Shown one piece after another: positions 1 through 8,420 of a DNA stretch of 64,000 nucleotides (the stretch's first letter is position 1; every line of letters starts with the position of its first letter). The stretch spans positions 806,001-870,000 of the forward strand of contig OZ245021.1 in assembly GCA_965223775.1 (NCBI GenBank), written 5' to 3'. This DNA comes from JAJDXW01 sp965223775 (GTDB taxonomy: Bacteria; Pseudomonadota; Gammaproteobacteria; HK1). The position numbers and the translations under genes were made by a program. The notes under the pieces are model-generated. The model was not told the DNA's origin, searched no databases, and saw nothing but the letters and a program-made list of their open reading frames with translations.

Positions 1-494
1 GCGCGCAGCCGGCTTCCGGCGGAGCCAGCATCCTCTACGCCCTGTCCTGCAACCTCTCGGATTCGGACCTCGCGGGTCGCCTGGATATTCTGGCTCGCGG
101 TGGCAAGCGTCGGTCGGCGCAAGACGATGACGACGGAGAGGAAGCGACGGCGACGGGCGGCGGCGAGGTGCGCCTCAAGACATGGAACCGGCGTCGCGGC
201 CAGAACCTCGGCGAACCGTCGTCGGACGGCACTCCGGCCCCGTTGATCGACTGCCTCCACAAGCTGATGCAGCTCTGGAAGGCCGGTGATCGGAGGCGGG
301 TGGACGGCTACCTCGAACAACGCGGTTTCAGGCGCCACGAGCTCTTCACCCGGCTCACGCAAGCGGTTCTCGAGCTGGCGGAGGGTGGCTCCGAGGAACG
401 CTCGATCCTGGAGTCCATCCAGAACCACTTGCCCGCTATGGACGCCGGCCCGTCCCGGCAGCGCACTTTCCGCCTCGATGTACATTCCACATAA
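1..494 (+). CDS. DUF1156-type DNA adenine methylase, C-terminal part (5' truncated by window edge)
   Basis: The reading frame is open from the left edge and ends at TAA 492-494. The visible ~163 residues resemble the extreme C-terminus of COG1743/DUF1156 adenine-specific DNA methylases: a stretch of the form LIDCLHKLMQLWKAGD, then a run of helix ending in SEERSILESIQNHLP. The catalytic SAM-binding part lies outside the window. In known cassettes this methylase is paired with a DUF499 ATPase, which is found downstream at 1358. The host-marking role is inferred from that pairing. Family assignment rests on the C-terminal pattern and on synteny. Confidence 0.75.
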   Translation, partial: AQPASGGASILYALSCNLSDSDLAGRLDILARGGKRRSAQDDDDGEEATATGGGEVRLKTWNRRRGQNLGEPSSDGTPAPLIDCLHKLMQLWKAGDRRRVDGYLEQRGFRRHELFTRLTQAVLELAEGGSEERSILESIQNHLPAMDAGPSRQRTFRLDVHST

Positions 495-591
495 TGGCCA
501 GGACGAACGTCGATGAACGAGTGGCCGCTGGCGGTGTCGGGTGGTGGTGGAAGTCGGGGCAATGTCCTTGCCTCACACGCAGGAGAGCGTC

Positions 592-870
592 ATGGACGTC
601 AAGCAAGCGGTGCAGACGGCAAAGGAGCACGTTGTCGAGTTATTCTCCGACGAACCTATCGAGAACGTCGGGCTCGAAGAGGTCGAATTCGACGAATTGA
701 ACCAAGTCTGGGCGGTCACCATCGGCTTCTCGCGTTTCTGGGGTGGTCACCCGGGGGACAACATCGTCCGCGCTCTAGCGACGGAGCGCGACTTCAAGAT
801 CGTTCGCATCAAGGACGAGGGCGGCCGTGTCCAGTCCGTCAAGCATCGCGATGTCGCGGGAAACCGATAG
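592..870 (+). CDS. Small protein paired with a PIN-domain nuclease (function unknown)
   Basis: 92 residues from ATG 592, chosen because AGGAG at 581-585 sits 6 bases upstream; the frame extends further 5' but without a better site. The protein is acidic, with an N-terminal helix (DVKQAVQTAKEHVVELF) followed by alternating beta strands (VWAVTIGFSRFW, DFKIVRIKDEGG), a PepSY-like alpha-beta layout. Its stop is 3 bases before the next start, so it is probably translationally coupled to the PIN protein. It could be the antitoxin or partner of that nuclease, but no DNA-binding motif is visible, so this is inference only. Confidence 0.7.
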   Translation: MDVKQAVQTAKEHVVELFSDEPIENVGLEEVEFDELNQVWAVTIGFSRFWGGHPGDNIVRALATERDFKIVRIKDEGGRVQSVKHRDVAGNR

Positions 871-873
871 CGC

Positions 874-1332
874 ATGCCGAGCGCCCTGTTCATCGACGCG
901 AACCTCATCGTCCTGCTCGTCGTCGGCTTGGTTGGTCGCGATCTGATTGCCAGGCACCGTAGAACGAGGACATTCGCCGTCGAGGACTACGACCGTCTGA
1001 GCCGAGCAATATCCCGGGTCGGCAACGTACGGGTGACGCCCAATACGTTGACGGAAGCGTCCAATCTGCTCGGGCAGCATGGGGAGCCCCAGCGCTCGCG
1101 GCTCCTTCTGGCGCTTCGTGCTCTCATCGAGCAGAGCCCGGAGACCGTCGTCGCCAGCGTGGACGCGGTTCGGCGCGATGTGTTCCCGCGTTTGGGCCTC
1201 ACCGATGCGGCGCTCCTGGAGGTCGTGTCGGGCGACGCCCCATTGCTGACCGTGGACCTGGATCTCTATGTCGCGGCATTGGCAAACGGGGATGAAGCAG
1301 CGATCAATTTCAACCATTGGCGGGGCTGGTGA
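874..1332 (+). CDS. PIN-domain ribonuclease-like protein
   Basis: 152 residues. The acidic residues expected of a PIN fold are in order: Asp8 in FIDAN, Glu61 in LTEASNLL, Asp111 in GLTDAALLE, and Asp128/Asp130 in LLTVDLDLY. PIN proteins are Mg2+-dependent single-stranded RNA nucleases, often toxins. This one is the second gene of a tight pair (3-base gap) set between a DUF1156 methylase and a DUF499 ATPase, which suggests a role in the same defence cassette. It is longer than a typical VapC and differs from it (N-terminal LIVLLVVGLVGRDLI), so it may belong to a distinct PIN subfamily. Confidence 0.75.
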   Translation: MPSALFIDANLIVLLVVGLVGRDLIARHRRTRTFAVEDYDRLSRAISRVGNVRVTPNTLTEASNLLGQHGEPQRSRLLLALRALIEQSPETVVASVDAVRRDVFPRLGLTDAALLEVVSGDAPLLTVDLDLYVAALANGDEAAINFNHWRGW

Positions 1333-1357
1333 AGGATGACGCGGGCGTGAACCAGAC

Positions 1358-4300
1358 ATGAGCACCACGAGACCACCGCCATGGCATCAGGTCGTCCGCC
1401 TCAAGGACGAGCTGCGAAGCGGCGAGCTGACCTTGGCAGAGTTCGCCGCTGATCTCCACGAGGTCACCCTCGGCGAGGGGAGGCGGCCCATCTATGAGGA
1501 CCCCGAGCGATTTTTCGCCCTGACATTTGCAACGCCCGCCCTGCGAGAGCTCGTCAAGGACGTGGCGGAACGACTCGCCGGGAAGAGCACCAAGGCGGTG
1601 CGGCAACTCGAGCTGACCTACGGCGGCGGCAAGACCCATACCCTCATCACGCTCTACCACCTGTTCCGCGACCCGGCTGCGCTGTCCGGTTTGAAGGCCG
1701 TGCAGGAATTTCGGCAGCACGTGGGGGCGGAGCTGCCGCAGGCGTTCCCGGTGTCGCTCTGCTTCGACAAGATTGACGTCGAGCGGGGGATCGACGGAGT
1801 CCGTGCACCGGACGGCGAGACGCGGTCACTGAAGCATCCGTGGAGCGTGCTCGCGTTTCAGCTTGCCGGCGCACAAGGGCTCCGCACGATCCATGGCGAC
1901 GGCGAGGACGCGGAGCGCGAGACCCCGCCCGCCGAGCCGCTCCTGGTGAAGCTGCTCGCCCTCCCGCAGGAGCAGGGTCTGGGTACTCTGATTCTGGTCG
2001 ACGAGGTGCTGATGTACGCCCGCGGCAAGGCGGGTATGGGCCAGGTCTGGCGAGAACGGATCGTGGACTTCTTCCAGCATCTCGTGCAGGCGGTCACCAA
2101 GGTGGACCGGGCGGCCCTGGTGGCGTCGCTGCTTGCGTCCGACCAGAGCAAACAAGATCAGTTGGGCCAAGCCATCCAGTCCGACCTGTTCGACGTCATT
2201 CGCCGGCAGAAAGAGGAAGGAGTCCAGCCCGTCGCCAAGGAAGATGTCGCGGAGGTGCTTCGACGCCGCCTGTTCGAACCGGAGAGCCTGGTCGATTCCG
2301 GGGCGCGCGATGCCCACGTCATCGGCGTCGTCGGCGCCTTGGCGAGCCTGGACCCCGCCACGAAGAGAAGAAGGAGTGAGGAGGAAGAACGGTTCCGCAA
2401 GAGCTATCCGTTTCACCCCGATCTCGGCGACGTGTTCTACAGCCGCTGGACGCAGTTGACGGCGTTTCAGCGGACGCGAGGAATTCTGCGCACCTTGGCA
2501 ACGGCGCTCCGAGACGCCGAGAGTTGGGACGAGTGTCCCGTGATTGGACCGTCCGCCCTGCTGGCGGCGCCCGGCACGGACGGGGTATCTGATGCCGTGG
2601 CCGATCTCGCCGGCATCTCGAGTTCAGAGAAATCGGAGGGGTCCCGGACGGACTGGCGCACGCTGCTGGAGAAGGAGCTCCAGACCGCACGCCGGGTTCA
2701 GGGGGAGGTCCCGGCGCTCAGTCAGCGCGAGGCGGAGCAGGCAGTGCTGGCCGTGTTCCTTCACTCCCAACCCGTCGGACACAAGGCGAATACCCCGGAG
2801 CTCGTCCGGATGGTCGGTGCCGGAGCGCCCGACGCCATCGACCTTGACAAGGCCTTGGGAGGCTGGCGAGAGCTCTCCTGGTTCCTGGACGACGCCGATC
2901 TGGACGACAACGGCGCCGCGGGAGCACTCCCCAGATCCTGGCGCCTCGGCAATCGCCCGAACCTCAAGCAGATGCACGACGAGGCGTGTACCCAGCGCGT
3001 ATCCGACGACGCGGTGGAGCACCGACTGAAGGACGAAGCTCACCGCACGCGGCGCCTCACTGAGGGCGCTCGGGCAGCCGGGGCGCAGGTGCACAACTTG
3101 CCGGAATCTCCTCGGGACCTCGGAGACAACGGCGAGTTCCGCTACGCGGTGCTCGGGCCGGAGGCGGCATCGGAGTCCGGCCGGCCGAGCGCCGTGGCGA
3201 GCCGGTACCTCGCCGAGACTACGGGATCGGACAAGCCCCGGGTACACCGCAACATTGTAGTGTTGGCGGTTCCTTCCCGGGACGGCATCGCCGCGGTGCG
3301 CGATGGGGTTCGCTCGCTGCTCGGCTGGGAAGACGTGCAGCGTCAACTCACCGAGCACACGGTCGATCCGATTCAGGGCGAGCGGTTGAGAAAGCGCCTT
3401 GAAGAAGCCCGGCGGCGCGTACCGGACACCATTCGCGCCGCGTGGTGCATCGTGGTGACCTTGAGTGAGGCGGGCGACACCCAGGCGTTCCGGCTCCCGG
3501 CCGACGGTGGGCCGCTTTTCGCGCAGATCAAGGGTGACGACCGTTCGCGCATCAAGGAAACGGCGGTGGATGCGGAGGCGCTCCTGCCCGACGGCCCGTA
3601 CGACCTCTGGCAGGAGAACGAGGAGGCTCGTTTCGTCAGCGAGCTGACCCGCGCCTTCGCCCGGAATCCCCGCCTGCCGAAGTTCATCAAGGCGAATATC
3701 GTCGCCGACACCATCGCCCAAGGCATCAAGAGGGGGCTGTTCGTTGCCGAGCTGTCGAGGCCCGACGGCAGCCGCCGCACGTGGTGGCGCGAAGAGCCGC
3801 CGCGGGAATCCATGGAGGACGACCAGTTGCAGGTGGTGCTTCCCGGGAAGGCGGCGCTGGCCGAGCTTCCCGGCCGGTTGCTTGCGCCCGGAGACAACGC
3901 TCTCCCCGGTCTCTGGGAATCGGGCAGCCTGACGCTGGGCGACGTGGTCGCCTACTTCCAGGGCGGGCACACCGTGGCCGTGCCGCGAGAAGGCTACGAT
4001 GAGATGGAGACGATTCCGCAATGCGACGCGAGCGTCGTGCTCGCAGCGGCGGGCGCGGCGGTGGAACAAGGTCTTCTCTGGCTCACCAACGGCCCCACTT
4101 CCCTCTGGAGTGAACCCGTCCCGGAGGACGTCCTGACCGACGCCGCGCGGCTGCGGGTGAGGCCGGAGCGGGTTCCGGGGAGTTCGCTGACGGCAGATGA
4201 ACTTCCCGGCGCATGGCAGGAGGGCAGCACCAACGGTGCCGACCTCACCCGAGCCCTGTCCCATGCCCAAGGCGAGGCGATGCCCTGGGGCCTGGTTCGG

Positions 4301-4657
4301 GAGAGCATAGCCTCCGGCGTAGACAGTCGCTGGCTGCGGACCAAGGATGACAATGCGGAGATCCTGCATCGCGCCTACCGCGACGCCGGCCGGCTCGTGC
4401 TGGAGCGTCCTTCGCAGGACGCCGGTCCGGGGCCGTCGCCGGACCCAGTGACTCAAACCCGGCCCGCGACCAACATCGAAGGCCACCAGATCCAGGACCT
4501 CGCCGATCTCGTGCCGGATCTGCTCGAGGCCAGCGCCGGTTACCAGCTCAAGTTCCAAGTCCAGGTAGTCCTGGACGACGCCCCGGACGAGGTTCGCACG
4601 AAGGTCGAGCAGCTCATCGACGCCCGCCTGAAGCCCGATACGGGCAACTCATCCTGA
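1358..4657 (+). CDS. DUF499 AAA+ ATPase of an anti-phage methylase cassette
   Basis: 1099 residues, the usual length for DUF499/COG1483 proteins. Walker A is at about residues 87-95 (TYGGGKTHT) and Walker B at about 211-217 (LILVDEV). The N-terminal signature (RLKDELRSGELTLAEFAADL ... DPERFFALTFAT) and the long helical C-terminal half fit the family. Known relatives sit beside DUF1156 methylases and a helicase/nuclease in defence islands. The methylase is here (1-494), but no helicase or DUF3780 gene follows, so the cassette is either rearranged or has its other parts upstream of the window. The exact biochemical role of DUF499 is not established by anything in this sequence. Confidence 0.9.
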   Translation: MSTTRPPPWHQVVRLKDELRSGELTLAEFAADLHEVTLGEGRRPIYEDPERFFALTFATPALRELVKDVAERLAGKSTKAVRQLELTYGGGKTHTLITLYHLFRDPAALSGLKAVQEFRQHVGAELPQAFPVSLCFDKIDVERGIDGVRAPDGETRSLKHPWSVLAFQLAGAQGLRTIHGDGEDAERETPPAEPLLVKLLALPQEQGLGTLILVDEVLMYARGKAGMGQVWRERIVDFFQHLVQAVTKVDRAALVASLLASDQSKQDQLGQAIQSDLFDVIRRQKEEGVQPVAKEDVAEVLRRRLFEPESLVDSGARDAHVIGVVGALASLDPATKRRRSEEEERFRKSYPFHPDLGDVFYSRWTQLTAFQRTRGILRTLATALRDAESWDECPVIGPSALLAAPGTDGVSDAVADLAGISSSEKSEGSRTDWRTLLEKELQTARRVQGEVPALSQREAEQAVLAVFLHSQPVGHKANTPELVRMVGAGAPDAIDLDKALGGWRELSWFLDDADLDDNGAAGALPRSWRLGNRPNLKQMHDEACTQRVSDDAVEHRLKDEAHRTRRLTEGARAAGAQVHNLPESPRDLGDNGEFRYAVLGPEAASESGRPSAVASRYLAETTGSDKPRVHRNIVVLAVPSRDGIAAVRDGVRSLLGWEDVQRQLTEHTVDPIQGERLRKRLEEARRRVPDTIRAAWCIVVTLSEAGDTQAFRLPADGGPLFAQIKGDDRSRIKETAVDAEALLPDGPYDLWQENEEARFVSELTRAFARNPRLPKFIKANIVADTIAQGIKRGLFVAELSRPDGSRRTWWREEPPRESMEDDQLQVVLPGKAALAELPGRLLAPGDNALPGLWESGSLTLGDVVAYFQGGHTVAVPREGYDEMETIPQCDASVVLAAAGAAVEQGLLWLTNGPTSLWSEPVPEDVLTDAARLRVRPERVPGSSLTADELPGAWQEGSTNGADLTRALSHAQGEAMPWGLVRESIASGVDSRWLRTKDDNAEILHRAYRDAGRLVLERPSQDAGPGPSPDPVTQTRPATNIEGHQIQDLADLVPDLLEASAGYQLKFQVQVVLDDAPDEVRTKVEQLIDARLKPDTGNSS

Positions 4658-4847
4658 TGGACCGATCCGACGGGTCCACGCGACGTGCAAGTAGTGTTCC
4701 CCCCCGGATAAGGCCGATATGGGGAGCGGCCCGACTTGACCTGGAGATGTCTGGAGTCGTGTGGCACTCTGGCAAGAGCCAAGGGTCGGACGCTGCGGTC
4801 TTCCTGGACTGCCGGTTTCCGGAATGCCGCATCGAAGGGGAGATGGG
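4658..4847 (+). other. Short gap after DUF499; possible start of a lost cassette gene
   Basis: The DUF499 stop overlaps an ATG (TGATG at 4655-4659), a coupling often seen before a next operon gene. The frame opened there runs about 60 codons with no recognisable family and then enters the amidase gene out of frame. This could be the stump of the next defence gene, left after a deletion joined the cassette to the amide-utilisation region, or chance. Nothing else is visible apart from the amidase ribosome-binding site at 4835-4842. Confidence 0.25.
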
Positions 4848-6290
4848 ATGGCAGCCTTCACGGACTACGAAGACCACGATGCGGTCGGCCTGGCCGCGCT
4901 GGTCGCGCGTGGCGAAACCACCCCGGAGGAGCTGCTCGAAGCCGCAATCGAGCGGGTCGATGCGCGCAACGGGGCCGTCAACGCGGTCACCAACAAGCTC
5001 TACGACCATGGCCGTCAGGCCATCGCCGACGGACTGCCCGACGGGCCGCTCAAGGGCGTTCCCTATCTCCTGAAGGACCTCGGCGCCGCCCTCGCTGGCT
5101 GTCCGACCACCCGGGGCTGCAAGTTCTTCGAAGACGTCGTGCCGGCGGAAGACAGCGAGCTCGTCAAGCGGCTGAAACGCGCGGGCATGGTGATCTTCGG
5201 GCGCACCAACACCTGTGAGCTCGGCCTCAGTCTGACCTGCGAGCCGCAGTTGCACGGCCCCACGAAGAACCCCTGGGACCAGGCGCGCATTTCCGGCGGC
5301 TCAAGCGGCGGCGCTGCCGCCGCGGTCGGGGCGCGCATGCTGCCGGCGGCGCACGCGTCGGACGGTTTCGGCTCGATCCGTGCGCCGGCCGCCTGTTGCG
5401 GCCTCGTCGGCCTGAAACCGACCCGCGGCCGCAACACCATGGCGCCCTATATGGGCGAAGGGCTGAACGGTCTTTCCACCGAACATGCCGTCAGCTTGAG
5501 CGTGCGCGACAGCGCCGCGATCCTGGATGCCACGCGCGGCTCCGGGGCGGGCGACCCCTACAGCGCAGTACCGCCGGAGCGGCCTTTCCTGGATGAGGTC
5601 GCCACCGCTCCGGGCACCCTGCGCGTTGCCTTTACCTCCCGGACACCGAACGGCGCCCCGGTCGAAGCGGACGCCCTGCGGGTGCTGGAGGCAACCGCAA
5701 CGCTGGCCGCGGATCTCGGGCACCACGTGGAAGAGGCCGATCCCGCCATCGATGGCGGAGCGGTCGTGCCGACCTTCCTCACCCTGATGGCCGCCAACAC
5801 GGTGGTCAACCTGTCGAGCCACCCGAGCGCCGGCCGGGCCGCCCGTGAAGACGAGGTCGAACGCATCACCTGGTTCACGGCGAAAATGGGCGAAGCCATC
5901 AGCAGCGCCGACTACGTCCGCGCGACACAGACCATGCATCGGCTGGGCCGGCAGATGGCTGCCTTCCATCGCGACCACGACATCCTGCTGACCCCGGGAC
6001 TGGCGACGGGTACGGCGGTCAAGCTCGGCTGGCTCGACATGATGATGGACGATGTGGACGAGTACTGGCGCCGCGTCTTCCACTTCTCCCCGTTCACGGT
6101 CTGGTTCAACCTCACCGGCCAGCCGGCCATCATGCTTCCGATCGGCGAGAGCGCCGGCGGCCTCCCCGTCGCGGTGCAGGCCGTCGCCCCCTGTGGCGAC
6201 GAGGCGGCACTGTTCAGGTTCTCCGCCCAGCTTGAATCCGCGCGCCCCTGGTTCGACCGCAAGCCTGCGATGGTGCGCGAGACAGCCTGA
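4848..6290 (+). CDS. Amidase-signature family amidase
   Basis: 480 residues from ATG 4848, preceded by AAGGGGAG at 4835-4842; a longer in-frame start at 4761 adds residues unlike the family. The Ser-cisSer-Lys triad is visible: Lys76 in VPYLLKDLG, Ser152 in SGGSSGG and nucleophile Ser176 in FGSIRAP, with the expected 24-residue spacing. The family hydrolyses carboxamides to acids and ammonia. The sequence is closest in feel to 6-aminohexanoate-cyclic-dimer-hydrolase-like amidases, so the substrate is uncertain. It starts a region holding an amide-type ABC importer, a second amidase and a nitrile hydratase. Confidence 0.9.
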   Translation: MAAFTDYEDHDAVGLAALVARGETTPEELLEAAIERVDARNGAVNAVTNKLYDHGRQAIADGLPDGPLKGVPYLLKDLGAALAGCPTTRGCKFFEDVVPAEDSELVKRLKRAGMVIFGRTNTCELGLSLTCEPQLHGPTKNPWDQARISGGSSGGAAAAVGARMLPAAHASDGFGSIRAPAACCGLVGLKPTRGRNTMAPYMGEGLNGLSTEHAVSLSVRDSAAILDATRGSGAGDPYSAVPPERPFLDEVATAPGTLRVAFTSRTPNGAPVEADALRVLEATATLAADLGHHVEEADPAIDGGAVVPTFLTLMAANTVVNLSSHPSAGRAAREDEVERITWFTAKMGEAISSADYVRATQTMHRLGRQMAAFHRDHDILLTPGLATGTAVKLGWLDMMMDDVDEYWRRVFHFSPFTVWFNLTGQPAIMLPIGESAGGLPVAVQAVAPCGDEAALFRFSAQLESARPWFDRKPAMVRETA

Positions 6291-6336
6291 ACGGGAATCT
6301 GCGCGGCACGCTCCCCATCGCGGTGAAATCGATCAC

Positions 6337-6579
6337 CGATTGGTTGGACGCTTCCATCTGCAATCGGTTGAATGGGAGGTGGCCGAGTGGCCGTGGATCT
6401 ACGCCACGGCGGTGGAACTCTCCACACGGCTGCGACACCATGTCTTCGATACGCTGTATCACGCGACGGCCCTGCACCACGAGGGCGCCACGCTGATCAC
6501 CGCCGACGAGGCGTATTTCGGAAAGGCGCGCGCCGAGGGCTGCTTTGCCCGGCTCCGGGACTTCGCTCCGCCCGGTTGA
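6337..6579 (+). pseudogene. Truncated PIN-domain (VapC-like) toxin remnant
   Basis: About 80 codons in one frame ending at TGA 6577-6579 read as the C-terminal half of a VapC-type PIN protein: HHVFDTLYHATAL followed by ATLITADEAYFGKAR, with the two late acidic residues kept. No N-terminal FxD strand or start codon belonging to the fold is found upstream, where the frame runs into the amidase gene. It is therefore a decayed toxin gene, and no antitoxin is visible. It may be a scar of an exchange event beside the defence cassette. Confidence 0.65.
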
Positions 6580-6706
6580 TCTCCATCAGCCGCCGGTGCG
6601 CGAGCCCGAACCCGGCCGGCAGGTTGAAACGGAGATCGATGTTCCACTAACCTGCGCCTCGGCCGCTCGAAGTCCGCGCGCCGGCGCGGTGGCAGGGGAG
6701 GGCGCA

Positions 6707-8335
6707 GTGATCTGGTTCGTTATTGCCGTCGTTCTGATCATCGTCCTGGTGGTCGGGATCTGGTTCCTCCACCGGTTCTATGCGAAGGCCAATCGCGAGA
6801 TCGCCCTGGTGCGCACCGGCCTCGGCGGGCAGAAGGTCGTGCTCGACGGCGGCTGCCTCGCGCTTCCGTTCCTCCACAAGGTGGCCGAGGTCAACATGCG
6901 GACCTCGAAGCTCGAGATCGAGCGGGTCGGACCCGCCTCGGTGATTACCGCGGACCGCCTGCGCGTCGATGTCGGCGCGGAGTTCTACGTCCGGGTCCGG
7001 GCCACGGAGGACGGGGTCGCGACGGCCGCCCAGGCCCTCGCCGGCAAGACCTTCCGCGCATCCGAGCTCGCGGAGACCCTCGAGGGCAAGCTCGTGGACG
7101 CGGTGCTCTCGGTAGCGGCCGGCTACACCATGGAGAGCCTGCAGGACGAACGCGGGAAGTACACCGCCGCGGTCAGCACGATACTGGGTGAAGACCTCGC
7201 CCAGAACGGCCTCCTCCTCGAGTCGGTGTCGCTCACCCGGCTCGACCAGACCCCCTTCCACGCCCTCGACGAGAACAACGCGTTCAACGCCCTCGGGATG
7301 CGCCGCCTCGCCGAGATCATCGCGGTCAACAAGAAGGAGCGTGCCGAGATCGAGTCGGACGCCGAGGTCTCGGTGCGCCAGAGCCTGCTCAACACCACGA
7401 AGCAGAAGCTGCGCCTCTCCCAGGAGGAAGAGGAGGCGACGATCGCCCAGCAGCGCGAGATCGAGACCACGCGCGCCGCGAGCCAGGCCGATGTGGCCGA
7501 GGAGCAGTCTGCGTCCGAGCGCCGGCGGGAGGCCGCGCGGATCGCGCGCGAGCGCGAGGTGCGGATGTCCGAGATCGCCCGCGACCGGGAGCTCCGTCGC
7601 CAGCAGATCGACGCCGAGCTCTCGACCGAGACGGCGAGGGCGGACAACGCGGTCAAGCTTGCCGCGAAGCACATCGAGCAGGCCGGGGCCGAGGTCGATG
7701 TGCACGTCGCCCGCGCCCACGAGGCGCAAGCCGAGGAGCGGGTGGCGACGGCGCGCGAGACGGCGTCCGCCGAGCGCGACAAGGCGCTCGCCCTCATCCG
7801 GGCCGCCGAGCAGGCGGAGGTGGACGATACCCGGGTGCGGAGCGAAGCCGGCACGATGATCTCGATGGCCGAGGCCCAGGCCCGTGCGACCCTCGAGCGG
7901 GCGGTGGCGGAGAAGGACGAGCTTCTCGCCCGGGCGGAGGGAACCGCGGCCCTCATTCAGGCGGAGAACGCGCAAAGCCCCGAGCTCATCGGGCTCAAGC
8001 TCGACCAGGCGCGCATCGAGGCCCTCCCCGGGATCGTCGAGAAGATGGTGAAGCCCGCGGAGAAGATCGAGACGATCCGCATCAACCAGATCACCGGCAT
8101 GGGTGGGTCGGCGGGGAGCGACGGCGGCGGCGGGCCGCAGGGCGGCGACGGGAGCGCCGTCAACCAGGTCGTCGACGCGGTGATGCGGCTCGCCCTCCAG
8201 CTTCCCGCGGTGAAGAAGCTCGGCGAGGAGGTCGGCATCAACGTCGCCGGCGGCGTCCGGGGCCTCGGCGCCCCGCTCGACAGCGGCGGCGGGGACGGCG
8301 GCGACGGCGGATCGGAGTCCGGAAAGGAGGAATGA
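6707..8335 (+). CDS. Flotillin-like SPFH-domain membrane protein (YqiK type)
   Basis: 542 residues from GTG 6707, supported by AGGGGAGG at 6694-6701. A single N-terminal membrane segment (residues about 2-22, IWFVIAVVLIIVLVVGIWF) is followed by an SPFH domain and a long charged coiled coil rich in Glu, Arg and Ala (about residues 220-430). The C-terminus has the flotillin-type segment ETIRINQITGMGG and a Gly-rich tail. Flotillins scaffold membrane microdomains. They are often paired with NfeD proteases; an NfeD gene is present 15 kb away at 23290-24924 but not adjacent. It is followed 85 bases later by the amide transporter genes. Confidence 0.9.
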   Translation: MIWFVIAVVLIIVLVVGIWFLHRFYAKANREIALVRTGLGGQKVVLDGGCLALPFLHKVAEVNMRTSKLEIERVGPASVITADRLRVDVGAEFYVRVRATEDGVATAAQALAGKTFRASELAETLEGKLVDAVLSVAAGYTMESLQDERGKYTAAVSTILGEDLAQNGLLLESVSLTRLDQTPFHALDENNAFNALGMRRLAEIIAVNKKERAEIESDAEVSVRQSLLNTTKQKLRLSQEEEEATIAQQREIETTRAASQADVAEEQSASERRREAARIAREREVRMSEIARDRELRRQQIDAELSTETARADNAVKLAAKHIEQAGAEVDVHVARAHEAQAEERVATARETASAERDKALALIRAAEQAEVDDTRVRSEAGTMISMAEAQARATLERAVAEKDELLARAEGTAALIQAENAQSPELIGLKLDQARIEALPGIVEKMVKPAEKIETIRINQITGMGGSAGSDGGGGPQGGDGSAVNQVVDAVMRLALQLPAVKKLGEEVGINVAGGVRGLGAPLDSGGGDGGDGGSESGKEE

Positions 8336-8420
8336 CGGGGCGCCGCTTGCGCACCGCGTTTCCGCCCGACTCGAACTGGAACCCTGACGCACCACAAGAA
8401 TCAACACAGGAGTAGACATC

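Noticed and set aside
2624..4558. 644-codon minus-strand ORF
   Set aside because: Antisense shadow of the DUF499 gene caused by high GC at third codon positions; no family pattern.
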